DNA of 64,000 nt, taken from Asterella californica (taxonomy: Eukaryota; Streptophyta; Marchantiopsida; Marchantiales; Aytoniaceae). Within the stretch, counting starts at the first letter, position 1; the number at the start of each line of letters is the position of its first letter. A program made the translations under genes and the position numbers. Below the pieces are notes generated by a model. The model saw only the letters and a list, made by a program, of their open reading frames with translations, made no database searches and had not been told where the DNA came from. This document shows positions 1 through 12,330 of the stretch, in pieces. Where the stretch lies: positions 10,726,001-10,790,000 of the forward strand of contig JAYKYS010000007.1 in NCBI GenBank assembly GCA_036924285.1, read 5' to 3'.

Positions 1-263
1 TTTTCGACCTACGTCTGGAGAATGTGAAGTACCGTTGACTGCATGAGCAACTTTCAACTGTCAACTGTCATCTTTCAACTGAGCAATGTTCTGGGTATCG
101 TCTCCGTGTGTTGATGTTTTCCACCATTTTCGAGCTCCAAAACTGGAAGCTCCCACTGTATTTGAGAAGTGGTTGCACATGGTCTTAAAGTTTGTTTGTG
201 TCCGCACCCAGGAGTCTATCTGTGAGGCCAACCGACGTTGTTATATATGTTTACGTCTTTTAG

Positions 264-3200
264 GACAGAATGAGGGATGATCTTGATATCTCATTGACCG
301 TATATGATCCTCGCCGAAATCCTAATCGTTTTAGTCCTCTGTACGGCAAGCATCAGGTGAATTCGTGCCCACGTGGCAGTTAGCTTTCTGTCCCGAAGAG
401 CTATCTCGGTGGCGTTGGGCGCCCATCCAGCACGTGCGGTTTAGCTCAAATTAATCAGGAATTGGTCTGTACACGTAAGTTATGCAGATGGTTGACACTC
501 CAACTCATTCTTGGCTGTATCTGGTTTTCATGCTGACATTTACCCCCTGACTTCTCTGTTTTGAAGGTCGAGCTAGAATTATCCGTTGGATGTATACTCC
601 GAAATCCACCAAATACTTATGAAGAGGTGTTGATTGCGAGGTGTGGAACTGCATTTGAGTTTCCGTTCTGGGTCGCTGATGAGCAAGGGCATCCTGCTCT
701 TCTACCAGAAACCATCAAGAACACCGTAAGTTGCTCGTACCTGGCTTCTCCCCTGTTTTATCGATCACTGCCGAGTGCTACCTACTGCCAGCAAATGTGA
801 TAGAAGTGAGTTTATGGTCATTGTAGGTTGTTGTGAAAGCAGAAGCGCAGTCAAGTGCGGGAGATGAAGCCCCAGAATCTTATCCCAGGCCTTGCACGGT
901 AACCTGTAGCAACGTTGTCAGGTCAGACAAGGATGATGTTGGCTACAAAGCTGATGTTGTTCTGACAGGGGATATTGGAATATACTCGCTGATCATGATA
1001 GACACCAGTTCGAGGTGTAACGGAGAGGTAAAATACGCCTGCAAATTAAATCCTGGAAAGGTATCTCAACTTCTTGTCGATATTCACAGTTCAGACAACC
1101 GTCAACAATTCGGACAGAAGGAAGTACACATTCCTATACATGAACAATTTCCGAAAGTTGGCGTCACGTTACTTGATTCCGAGGGAAATGTCTGTACATA
1201 CTGCGAAGGCAAAGATGTGCGCATGGCTGCCAAAAGCTGCTCAGAGTTCAAAGCAATCACTGGGAAAATTTCCAAAGGCAGAGCAATATTGAAGGCGTTC
1301 ACTCTGGACATTCCTGTCGGCACTTACAGTATACGTGTTAGTCTAGATACTCATGAATCATTAGAGTACAGTTTCTCCTTGATAGTTGAGCACGGTACGT
1401 ATCCTTCCGCCCTTAGGCTTATTGATAGTGACGATCTCATTGTAGCTCTGGGAGGAGCAGATGAGCAGGTTAGACTGCCAACAATGAGAGTCGAAGTGGA
1501 GTCTGCTAGTGGGGCCAAGGTTCAGTGGAGGAAACTTTCAGTTGGCCTCAGGATTTTCAGCGTGGATCCTGTACCCGTCCACATGCCGGTTCCGGATGCT
1601 TGTGAGTTCTTAGGGACTCCAATCGATTCCTCTGCACCAGAATCCAGAAGGCAAGAAGATAAGGTGTCGTCGAGCGGAGGATCGCTCTCTAGTAACAGCT
1701 CTGTGAGGTATGAATTCAGGGATGTGAATGCACCCACCACAGCAGGAGTGTATTCGATGGCATTCTTCATACGCGACTTCAAGGTGGCCGATCAGTATCG
1801 ACATCTCAGAGTACAACATGGGCCGCCCTACAAGTTGGACATAGTAAGGGGTCCATCCGGCGAATCGTTGGAGGTCCTCCAAGTGAATCTTCTGGATGCT
1901 CATGGCAATAAGTGCGATACTGTGTCGGGAATAGGGATCAGTCTCAGATTTGGATTGAGTCAAACTTTCAGCGTATATACCACTCCGGCTGCTAGCGGCC
2001 ATGAGCCCTGTTGCTTGGAGAGCAGGAAATCCTCCACAATTATCAGTGGAAAAGCTGATTTTGGACCGTTTATTCTCACGGATGGTCAGCCTGCTGTGTA
2101 CGTGCTGGAAGTTTTCGCAGAGAATGCTCCGTTGATGTCAGCAGAAGTACAGATATTTGTTACTCGTGGGAAGCCTACCAACAGTATCAGACAGCAATTG
2201 GTAGATGTCAATGAGGCACGCGCGGTAAGTGAACACTTACGGCCTATCGTGTTCGCATGTGCATATCCGACCTTCTGGACACAGTTTGTTACGGGAACTT
2301 CCTTTCGAGTTTGTAGGGAATGAAATGAAGCATTTACCCTGTTTATTTCTCCTGTTATTGTTACGGGTTGAATCAAGTTAGGGAAGGGGAAATATCCAGT
2401 AGACCGAGGTACTGTAGGCTCAACCAGTACTAATTCCAACGACCTCTTATATAGCAGAAACAACTTGCCTATTCCTCCTATTTCCTCCGCGTATTAACAC
2501 TCGTGTCTGGGGCCTCGTTGCTGTTGTTGGGAGCGGGGAACGCGACTGAACGCAAAACATGAAAGTATTGTCAATATGAGTCTGAGCTTATTCGGTTGTG
2601 GGAGGGTGTGTTTATCAAGTGTGACGTCTAGAGTCTTGAAGTAGCAAGACATTTGAAGACTACATCTGGTCCGTGAACTTCCCTGTATATACGACTGACA
2701 CCTCGTGGATCTGTGGATGTTGTACTGCATTTGCAGGCGTTGACAGAATACGCTAAATTGTTTGGTTTAGCACAGGAGCAAGCCGGGCACCGTCGAAGAG
2801 AGAAAGATTTCCTATCACAAGAAGTCAGAAAACTTAGAGGTATCTGAATGTCCCTCATGATCGATTGAGCAGCGAACTATTTTTTCGTGGCTGAAGATGG
2901 TTGGGACTGGCTGTCAGTCCCTTGACTCAGAACTGCTTCAGGCATCTTTTAGTTTAGAACTCCTCTTCAGTCGCCTAATGTGTATAAGTAACGGATGAGA
3001 GGCGTTAAGCTTTCCATTAACGGATCTCTGATCTCTGTTGGATATTTGTTCGAGTTCTGTGTATTATACTCATTAGATAGCTAGGAACTTAACATTGCCT
3101 GGCTTATATGTTTTAGTTCTACTTGACATTTTTTGGAACTCTTGATGTTTACGCAAAATTCGTGTCGTTTGTCATGGGTGACAGAGGAAAAGGCAGTTTT

Positions 3201-5238
3201 GCTACAGTCACAAAACGAAGTTAGAGAACTGCAGATGTACCACGGGGATGACGCGCTGCTTGATGCAGAAAATAAGCAGAACATACGAGTAGAATTTAAC
3301 GTGATAAGCGATTTGATTCGCTTTGGGCGCAATACTGGCAATAATGCTCCCCTGCTGTTTGTGGAAGCCCAGTCAGAGTCAAACTTCCTCAGCCCAGAGA
3401 CAGAAATTGGGCGAGAAATTGTTGGGTTGGTAGCGTTGCTTGCACGAGTGGAGTCCAATCTATTAAACAGGTATGTGTACTTTACCAAAATCCTGTCACA
3501 TAAGCGTACTCTCCAGGTTGCTGACTAGACCGGATTAGGAACTCAGATCACTGGAGCAAAACGCATGGTCGAAGACGTGCTTCGTATCGTGAGTTTGTAA
3601 GTAGACGAACTACGGGAGCCCATAGTTCGCATACATAGGGCGGCTCAGAGAGCAAAGGAGCGATTTCTTCCTTGAGTAACGTACAAGACTGTTTAATGAT
3701 CTCAACCGTGGTGCCATGTATGCAGGGCGCTTATTGAATTTCTTGGAACTAGTAGTATGCTTCTGATGGTTTGTCGTACCCAACGAGGGGTAAGTGCCTT
3801 GGAGGAGTACGATGAAAACGGTGAAATATATGGGAGCAAAGGGTTACATGGATTCGCCAAGAGTAGAGGCAAAACGATAAAAAGATTCGAGTGTCTTGCG
3901 TTGTCGGACGTAAGGTACGAACTTCATTGTCCGTACAGTTTCTAAATGTAGGTAGTCGGTCGTTAAGGCGAGTTCAGATGTTCCAGCCTCTGGTTAATAA
4001 TGTCTTTGAGTCTTTGTCAACTTCTGCTTTCAAATGTACCTAGAATCGGAAATAGTTTGGGTATTTCTGATTTTCTGTACTCAGTAAAATTCACTTGAAA
4101 TTATTGTTTGGTACAGGCCATATCGGCGACTTGATGGTAAACCATCTGTGCTACTAGAACATCCCCAGAAGTTACTAAATATGGACCCACCTGTTCTGCT
4201 GTCAACAAATAAACCTCCTAAGGGCTTCCTTGGTTACGCGGTGAATCTCCTACACTTAAAGGATGAGCATCTGGGCGGGCCTGTGCAGAGGTCGCATGGT
4301 CAATCTGCAGGGCAACCGCTTAACTTGAGAGAGTCGCTCTTCTACTACCTTTTGCAGAATTTGCAAGTGTATGACAGTCGCAAGAACATGTTGAATGCGA
4401 AAAACGATACACGTTTCACTGGTGGAGCTGTTTCTCTTGACGGTGGTTTCATCCGCAAAAATCAGCGGCAGCAGCTTGGGAGACGCAGGTTGGACATACT
4501 CTTGAATTACTGTGTTACTCTGTACTGGTGCTACTGGGTTGAATTCGATCGCATGTTTGGATCAATCTTTCCTGAAATGATTGTGAATGTATCAAGGCCG
4601 CTTGTTCTCATAAAATAACATTCTCTTTCTTACCATTTTTTTGCAGTGACAACGTTCCTGTAAGTTTCGCAAACGTTGACAAAGACCAAAGATTATGGTC
4701 GAGTTTGATGCCTCCCGCGTGCGATGCATTTAAAAGGATGTCGAAATACGTAGAGATCAGTAGAGAAGTTACTCAACGAGATGAAGAACTCGCTGTAAAG
4801 GATAAAGAGCTGGACAACTGTGACCAAATTCTTCAGGTTTGTATGCGACGCACCTGAGTTTTATGAGCTCGGAATTGTATTCTCGCGAGGTCTTTGAATG
4901 TCAGTGGTAGAAGTTTCTCTAAGACGAGTTCTTCGTTCTTACTGCTGCTTATTCATTCTGGTCTGACGACCATACAGGGTGTATTGGAGAGTGCGGATAG
5001 GCTCGGTAGACAATGTGAGCTAATGGAGAGAGCAGGAAATATGAAGCAGCGACTTGAAGAGTTGGGAAAAGCAGAGAAACTTCTCTTACACCAAAGCGAC
5101 GACGTACGGAGATCCAAGGATTGTCCCTCAACCAAAGATCTGTCCATAGCTGTAGCGCCTGACGGACGTCAGCCAGTTGAGTCTTGTCTAAGTATTGAGG
5201 AAGACGAAAACAGAAGGATGCGAGCTTTCATCATGTAG
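264..5238 (+). CDS. GMI1: GMI1/DMS3-type SMC-hinge protein, 5'-truncated by window
   Basis: I see nine exons joined by GT-AG introns in consistent phase: 264-356, 567-725, 827-2224, 2737-2839, 3185-3470, 3726-3914, 4117-4488, 4647-4836 and 4978-5238 (TAG stop). The 5' end lies outside the window. The long third exon (466 codons) is beta-rich, as in the Ig-like region of plant GMI1 and animal SMCHD1. A short coiled coil follows (AQEQAGHRRREKDFLSQEV). The SMC flexible hinge spans exons 5-7, with IVGLVALLARVES, EFLGTSSMLLMVCRTQ, GFLGYAVNLLHL, LRESLFYYLLQNLQVY and GGAVSLDGGFIRK. A C-terminal coiled coil lies in exons 8-9. DMS3 has the hinge but lacks the long Ig-like part, so GMI1 fits better. 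Family roles (known, not seen here): DNA repair and recombination for GMI1, RNA-directed DNA methylation for DMS3. The 512 bp intron 2225-2736 could hide an exon I did not find. Confidence 0.78.
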
Positions 5239-7625
5239 TGAACTGACAGATCACCGGCGGGACCCAGACCCTGATTTCCTCTTTATTAATAGAGCTATCA
5301 AGTTGTGGTGTTATGCTACTTCCTCGATCTAGAACTTCGAGAGAGTGAAATCCTACGTTCTCTAAAGGTTGCGGAGGAAGGAGCATGCCCCGAAGTTTGC
5401 TGACAGAAGAGGATCTAGGATATAGTGGTCAAGACTCAGGGTGTAGTGGGAGGGTTCTAATGTAACTAAAGAAGTATAAACTTTGGGAATGTTTTCATTA
5501 CTACCTGCGCAGTTGGCTATGTTTCTATGGCTGAAGTTATTTCAGGCAACATTTAGAACCACCGAATGATTCATATGTTGTGAACCTGATATTTTTGCTG
5601 TTCGAGTAGCAATTGGTTCTATGAATGTACTTTGTCAGAGTATTTTGGCAACACTCGAAAGTGGACATCCACATGAACGGCTTTAGTTAACGGATTCCTT
5701 AGTTTTGATAGTTGACAGGACCGTCGCACATAGCTCACTAGCTTACCTTCACTTCCCCTTGCCATCACCAAGGGGTCCTGCGACAGTGGTCTTTTGATTT
5801 TGACAGGCCCGGAGTTTACAAGGCGTTTAGAAACCGATCTTCAGCAAAGAGTCTATATTCAAGACTCTGAAGTTTGAAGATGATGCCACGGATTTCTTTT
5901 TGTACTGGATATCCTTCAATATGAAAATTCGGAGTGACATTATCACTTCTGTCACCGAAGCCCCAAGAGGAATTAACATCTCCGATCCTACTTCTGATCA
6001 GACTGGACGACGAAGTCCATATCCCTAATTATGCGGCAATAAAGACCTTTTCGTTGTAGTTGTCAGAGACGACAGAGCTGAAGAGAACTGTCTATTGACG
6101 CCGACATGCCTGCGAGCCCAAGATCAGTTGCGACTCGATGCATCCAGATAGATGTTTCTCTTGGAAACATGTATAAGAGAAACGTCTATGTGGACTAATT
6201 TCCCTATCCACTAGCGAGCGAATTCTGGAGTATAGCAGACTATACTAAGTGGAACACTAGGGCCATTCAAATATCTTCGTTAAAGTAGAGGTACCAAAGT
6301 TTAGCAAAAATATTCCTAAACGTCCGAATGGAAAAGGGTTGTAATTTACAGTAGGCTAGCTTTGTTAGAATCGCGAACAGCTGAGACTCGCCTTTATGAG
6401 TTTACAGTGCAAATATGTTTAGTAGCATTTTTATTTCTTTTAAATTTGAAATCATTATTTTGAGTAGACTATCCTTACTGCAGAAATTCACAGAAGAAAC
6501 GAACGAAAAGCAAACAATAATGAGAAGAGAAGGTTGTATTTTTGTACTTTCAGAGGTGTACGTAGAAAACATTCGTAGCCGCCTAGTCCTAACTCTCTCA
6601 AGCGGATCATGAATATTTGAAAAGGGTTTCAACTTGGACCACCTCTGGTAAACTTTTACAGTGGTAGTCGTATCGGTGCTCGTAGCTAGTAAAACAACGG
6701 GCACATAGTACTGTATCGTCTAAAATTTTTAATTCTCGCGGTGTGATCCAATACTTAAATCCTATGGTACGGTCCTGCATGTAAACATGCATGCATTACC
6801 AGTACAGGTGATATATGACTAAACGTATCATCTATCGTTTCGTCTCAAGATCCACTGACGGATCGGTTTAGGCTCAAGATCCACTCATGTATCGGTTTAG
6901 GTTGAGATAAACTGATGTGGAAAGTATTCTACAATGTTTGGTATTGTTAATCATAATCACTCTAAAATGCATGGGTTATGATTAATGTCGAAAATAGTTT
7001 ACCATCACGTACACTAATCATATATCTCAAACGCGTCCACACTTTACCCAAAATATCTTCCAAACAAATCGATTATAGTTACGGACTTTCATAAATACTT
7101 CCACTCCTGTAGGTTAGGTTATTGATGTTGTAAACCGAAACCACACTTTACATTCAACTATAACCATTCGCTTCTCTAAATAGCCCTTCAACCGTTGAGG
7201 TCCGAAGATTATAATTTCAAAACAGCGAAAATGATCAGAAAAGAGATACAATGAGTGAGGTGATCATGAAAGAATGGATGTAATAGATATCTGAAAAGTT
7301 AACAAACGGTGATTATCAGAGGAATAAAAATAAAATATATAATTAGAAATTTGGTTAAAAGTGTATACATTGTTTAATAGCTCAAAGAAGATAATAGTAT
7401 GTATTTGTCAGCTAGATGATTTGACAAGGTGAAGCTAAGCTACAACGATGACATTTTTCATCTTTGAGACACCGCGTTCACTTTTGTATACAAAGCAAAC
7501 GATAACATCATCATTTTGTAATAAAGTTATGGTGTGTCGCATAAAAAACCATTAACATAAGAGAGGAATAGGAAGTGGAGCCAAGAAGACAACTGAGAAT
7601 AGAGAGAAACTCCGGATGTCAAAGT
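5239..7625. other. intergenic, no gene recognised
   Basis: This is the 3' flank of the GMI1-like gene and then AT-rich DNA. Only short ORFs are present and none resembles a known protein. A 30 bp unit beginning CTCAAGATCCACT is repeated twice in tandem at about 6844-6903. I see no RNA gene and no transposon coding region. Confidence 0.6.
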
Positions 7626-7667
7626 TGATCACAAGTTTTGGTATTTATAGTCTGGAGTATACAAAGC

Positions 7668-7852
7668 TTCTTCTTGAAGCTAGCTGTCTACTTCTATCAC
7701 AAGGTAGTCTTTAATTTTCTCATGAAATTAGTCATCTACTTCTTTGGGAAGCAACCTCAGTCCTCACGAAGTTTCTTAAGTACATTACTCACTAAATACT
7801 GTAGAAGCTTCATAAGTACCTTATTATAATATTCTTTATGAAGCTTCTTAGA
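7668..7852. promoter_or_regulatory. cluster of heat-shock-element-like sites with a hairpin
   Basis: Within 185 bp there are several HSE cores. TTCTTGAA (TTC-nn-GAA) is near 7673. GAAGTTTC (GAA-nn-TTC) is near 7769. GAAGCTTC occurs twice, near 7804 and 7840. The last two lie in a perfect 12 bp inverted repeat (GAAGCTTCATAA and its complement) with a loop of about 24 nt. TATA-like words flank it (TATTTATAG near 7641, TATATAATTC near 7856). It could be the U3 of a decayed LTR such as heat-inducible retroelements carry. That is inference, because no matching second LTR was found. Confidence 0.4.
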
Positions 7853-7981
7853 TAGTATATAATTCTAACTCTCGAGAATGTCTACTACGAAGGGGTTAAT
7901 GATGGAAATAAAATATGCTAAACTATAACTTCCGAGTAACTTTCACTAAGTTTCTACTAATACAAATGCTTATTATTACTT

Positions 7982-8584
7982 CAAGGGAAGGCTGATCGTG
8001 GACGAGGCGGAGGAGCTCAGGGAGGCCGTGGTGGTCGAGCTGGATATAGAGACCCAGCACCTAGGAGAGGACCAGTCAGTCCACCGTCTGCTACGACGTC
8101 GTATGCGAGTATGGCTGCTCGGATTGAGCAGTTGGAGCAGAGGATAACTAGTATGACTATCACTCTATCGAGATATGGTTCAGGAACAGAGACTTCCGCG
8201 TCTTATGGAGGAGAAGGAGTTGACTTCGACTTGATGATTGGTGTGGTGCAGATTGAGACATCTACTGCAGTTATTCAGAGTGCAGTACGTATCTCTGAGC
8301 CACGAGGTGCGTCAGTGGAGTTGGATCCATAATCCGGAGAGGCTGGTAGACAAGTCTAGCTTCCTCAGTCATTCACGCTGTCGGAGACTTTGAGGATCAC
8401 GTCTATGATTCCTAAACGGCCAACCGATGATATAGTGGAGTTGGAGACATCGACATCCAGGAGTGAGGGTGATGCGAGTCAATCCTTGACGTCTACGGAT
8501 GCGACATCGAATCCGATGTTAGAGGCGGCTACAGCAGTTTTGCGAGCCTCACTATTTTCAGCCATGGATATGAGGACATTGTGA
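7982..8584 (+). pseudogene. RGG-box gag-like fragment (uncharacterised)
   Basis: An open frame from about 7982 to 8332 begins with an arginine/glycine-rich stretch (DRGRGGGAQGGRGGRAGYRD), continues through proline and serine, and reaches a short coiled coil (MAARIEQLEQRITSM) at 8111. After a stop at 8330, a second open frame (about 8390-8584) has a related wording: ETSTAVIQS in the first part, ETSTSRSEGDAS in the second. An RGG tract followed by a short coiled coil is common in retrotransposon gag proteins. I could not identify the family, and no zinc knuckle, protease or pol follows. It is probably a relic of an LTR element whose U3 may be the HSE-rich stretch just upstream. Confidence 0.35.
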
Positions 8585-8689
8585 GTCAGTCTGGCTCCAG
8601 TGTTCCAGTTGGCGGCCACGCTCAGTGAGAGCGAGGATCTCATTACCTCTAGTGCTGAGGTGGTTCAGCGATGCACAGATCTGAACTCA

Positions 8690-9190
8690 TTGACACCTTG
8701 AGCGCATGCATTCGACCTCCCAATCTTCTCTAACATCCACCGACAGATCACAATATATATGTATTTTCAAATCTTCTAACCTGCCCTACAAGCCTCCATA
8801 ATGCATGTACAAACTATCTTCTTAAGCACCCCCTTACGTTTGTTTTCATAATACGTGAACTCTCCAGAAAATGACCAAGCAAGGACTTTGCGCCCTTAGT
8901 TTAGAGCCAGAGACTGCAAGTACCTAGTCAGCGCCGACAAGCTAAGGTCTAGCTTGATTTTCCATCTTTCGAACCTCATAACGTCATCATTAAGCACCCA
9001 AATGAAGTAGATGAAATGTCCAAAAGAACCTTACAACGAGCACTCCCCACTTGGTGTTATGAAAATGGAGATCTGAAAGTAGATCAAAAGTTACTATTTC
9101 TCTACATGAGTGTCTTTGGAGCAAAAATATGAGATCTTGAAATTTGACTTTCAAGTAGAAGTCGATGCAAGACACAACACCGTTGTAGTA
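8690..9190. repeat. dispersed repeat R1, copy 1
   Basis: This roughly 0.5 kb segment aligns in the same orientation with 53775-54175. Shared stretches include CGCATGCATTCGACCT, GAACTCTCCAGAA, CATCATTAAGCA and GATCTGAAAGTAGATCAAAAG. Both copies are degenerate and non-coding. They are probably pieces of the same LTR family as the surrounding gypsy relics. Confidence 0.75.
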
Positions 9191-10020
9191 TGTAATCGTG
9201 AGTTTGGAGAAGATAGTGAATGTAGTGTGAAGATCGAGAAGAATTGAGTTGTAAAGTTGTTTGAGTGTTTTCTAAAGTTCAAAACAGGTGGAAGACCCAC
9301 TCTAGGAGGCTAACGACCTACAATAAGTCGTTATATTTTGGTTACCAGAGTGAAAACTCTTGTTGTCTGAAGTGCACATGATGGTCTTAGTTGTGGTTCG
9401 AAAGTAAGAAAGCACATTGTTACGGCATGTCGTCTAGTCGAGTCAAACTACCATATGTGAGATTTTTTTCTAACTTTCTGATGGAAATCTGAGCTTAGTT
9501 TGTGAACAATAAGTAAGTAAGTAAGTGAGACCTAAAGAGAATGGAATTAGGACCTTATAATCTCGTGACATGGAGTTGGTAAGAAGTTCGAGACGTTTGG
9601 TCATACATAAGACATAAGTAGTCATTTTCGAGTCAGTTAGCTATTTAGCATTAAGAACTTCTTAGTTAAACTATAGTACAGAGCAAGTCAACCTCAGTCT
9701 TTTATGGAAATGATATTTTTAATGCTTAAATGGTGTAAAAGGAAAACCTTGTGCTTTACAAGAATATAAGATTTTATGGAAGGGTTATCCTCTTTGCTAC
9801 GTAAGCTAGCCACCAACCTTTGTAACTCTCTCGAGCTCATCCAAGAGTACGTCACCAATTAACGAAAGTGGAATATGTGATGCATATAATAAGACGATTT
9901 ATGAAAAGGTGGACCGTTGTCGTGTTGTGACATTGCTCCCATGTGAATTTAGCGTAGAATTTGTGTTGATTTTCTATGTTCCACGAACTTTTCCGTGAAA
10001 CTCATTGGACGGTGTGTTAA
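9191..10020. other. no gene recognised
   Basis: This is AT-rich DNA with only short ORFs. A small (AAGT)n microsatellite lies near 9511-9528. I see nothing else with structure. Confidence 0.5.
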
Positions 10021-10024
10021 GTGC

Positions 10025-10078
10025 CACGTTCACGATTATCTGAGATGCGAGATCGCATCTCAGATGATCGTGAACGTG
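10025..10078. repeat. near-perfect 54 bp palindrome
   Basis: Two 26 bp arms (10025-10050 and 10053-10078) are reverse complements except at one position, which would be a G-U wobble in RNA. They are separated by only two bases (GA). The left arm begins CACGTTCACGAT and ends GAGATGCGA. It lies about 100 bp upstream of the gypsy-like leader repeat and matches no LTR terminus I can define. Confidence 0.92.
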
Positions 10079-10139
10079 ATGATGTGTGCACACTCGCGTG
10101 AGTGGCTCTTGTCGTCTAATTTAGATATAAGATAGAAGG

Positions 10140-11460
10140 TCGAGGGCTCATGAGAGCATTCTTCCTTGCTTGGTGTTTCTTAGTGTTTCTTAGTGTCTTA
10201 AATAGAGGATGAGGAGCTACGAGACTTGTACTCATGGATGGAGGACTGATTCGAGTTTCGGATCTTCCATTCCCGAATTCATTTCATATCAAGCTTCACT
10301 ACATCTCGATCACTTTCGACAGTGGTTGTTAGTATTTTGATGAAGAGTTCATGAAGAGCATGATGGACTTGCTTACTTTGATGATCTTATCAGATTGTCA
10401 AGCACGGGAGAATTGGGACTTGATTGTGTACATCTTACTTTGACGTGTGAATGGACCTGAACTTTCCAACCAACGTTCCTTTCAACATCTGGGTTGATAT
10501 CCGGTGTCACTTTCGACAGAAGATCAATCATCATGTGTGGATCGCGAGGAACTTTGATGATAAGTACTATAATCAAGTGATAGCTTCCTCATTTTCTTTT
10601 TTTGTAAATCGATTTGTAAATTGTATTCAAGGTCATTATCTTGACTTTGTATTGGATCTCCTGTATTTTGTGTCATTATTATTTCTATCGCTCGACGAGG
10701 ATGATTACCTTGTGTTAAGTTTGAGATCCGAAGTATTTTGGTTTAGGCCTTTGAAGGTGTGAGAGTGTTTTAAGGTTACAACTCATCTCATAGTGCCAAG
10801 TAGGAGATAAGGTGATCTCAAATCTTCTCTCATTGGTTCATTTTTTACCAATCTGGTTCAACCAAGTTCCATTGACAGTTTTGAGGTTTCCGAGGTTTTT
10901 CTGGAGATCATTCATGGAGTTTGAGGACTCATTGAAAGCTCTCAAGCTGGGCTACAATCTGGAGGGAGGATCGATCCATTTGGTGTTTTAGTTGTGGAGT
11001 TATGATAGTTCAAAGTCAAGGGGGTCGAATCGGTACTCCAAGTCACGTTTCCGAGTGCCTCGAGAGTTTGAGAGATAATCTTTTGATATTGTCAAGGGGA
11101 TTGGATAGTTGACGCGGTGTGAGTTGCACTGATGTAAAGTAATCCTAGGTTTGGGTTGGATTTGATCTTGAAATGATCGATTGAAGTTGGTTGTAACAGT
11201 TGAGAGACAAAAGTTAAACCATTTTGCTTAGATTCAAAGATTGAGTTGTTCCATGACCCTCGGGTCGAATTTCTAAGTGAAAATCTACAAGATTGAAGTG
11301 TATCCTATCAGCTTACTACTTGTGAAATTTCAACTCTTTAAAGGTGTTGAGGTCGTGTATTTTAGCCACCGAGGTCTAAAGTTCATAAGATAGCACAGAC
11401 GAAAGACTTGGTCCATTTAGCAAATGGTTTGGGGTCTGAAGCTGAAATTTTAGAGTGTAG
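10140..11460 (+). repeat. gypsy-like leader repeat L, copy 1
   Basis: This is one of three diverged copies (also 24560-25950 and 47500-49100). All share GAGAGCATTCTT or similar wording, a TACATCTTACT block directly before an ATG, the short ORF described separately, and later motifs such as AAAGCTC..CAAG. In the third copy the leader is followed by a gag region, so these are probably the LTR or untranslated leader of one Ty3/gypsy family. Confidence 0.6.
10451..10762 (+). pseudogene. conserved leader ORF, copy 1 (unknown protein)
   Basis: This is a 103-codon ORF beginning MDLNFPTN. Its first ~50 residues match two other places in the window: 24792-25007, and 47828 onward after one frameshift. 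Key shared positions are FN-x-W-[VI]-[DE]-IRC, then R-x-K, [RK]NF and [YC]YN[QK]-x-I-x-SS. A hydrophobic tail follows in copies 1 and 3 (here FVLDLLYFVSLLFLSL). The nucleotide sequence just before the ATG is also conserved. I do not recognise the protein. Several differences between copies 1 and 2 are third-position silent changes (VPFN, IRC), which suggests it was translated in the source element. Confidence 0.5.
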
Positions 11461-12330
11461 TAGTGAGCGTTAAGAGAGAATTTCTTGTGAAATTTGAACC
11501 CAGTTGGAATTTTGAATTGGGAGCAATAGATTGTCGAAGTTTAAATTACAACGTGGTGAGTTTGAAGAAGAAGAGAGATTTCACCCACATCTCTTGGTTG
11601 GTCTTGAGCAAACGATTTTGGATTTGGAGGTGGAACTTCTTGGAGATGATGCTAGTGAGTCAAGGAAGTTACGTTGTGAATTTGGTGTAGAGATCACAAT
11701 CAGAGAAGCCGTTATGCTGTGTCGAGGTTGTTGATCAAGAATCTCTAATTGCAAGATACCGTTGTCTTTAGCATCACGGTTGTTTGTTGCGTGCATGTTT
11801 TATCTTGTTTGAAGCTCTAGAAGATAAAGTTTCTAGTTGTATGTTGTATGTCTAGTTTAGAACTTGTTATCAAACATGAAGATTGGGATGAGGATATGAA
11901 ACATTTTCAATGTTAGAAATTATTAAATTTTGATCAGTTGTAGTAGGAGTTACATTGATCCAATCAAGGTGTTATCTATTTCATTGGAAATCTCGTACTA
12001 TAAGCTTTCAACTATTGTAAGATTCATCTTGAATGAGGTTCATATCAGCAGAATGTAGAAGACCAAAGTTGAATATTTTAGTTATTTTGTCATAGAAAAA
12101 AACGAAGAAGATATTGTTAGTGCACAAGCCAACCTAAGGGATCGTTTGATGATGCTTCTGTAAACTACCGCATATGTATATCATGTTTGGACCCTTCATG
12201 TACTTAGAGTATGATTGTATGTCTAGTTGTGTTGTATGGTGCACTTGCGTTATACTTAAGGTCATGATAGGTCAATAGATACTGAGACAAATAGATACCA
12301 AGGTCGATATAAAGACCGATTGACTGAGTA

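Noticed and set aside
7638..7829. 63-codon hydrophobic ORF
   Set aside because: It lies in the HSE-like, AT-rich stretch and has no similarity or start context.
10025..10078. Palindrome as a microRNA precursor
   Set aside because: A 2 nt loop and 26 bp arms are too short and too perfect for a plant miRNA foldback.
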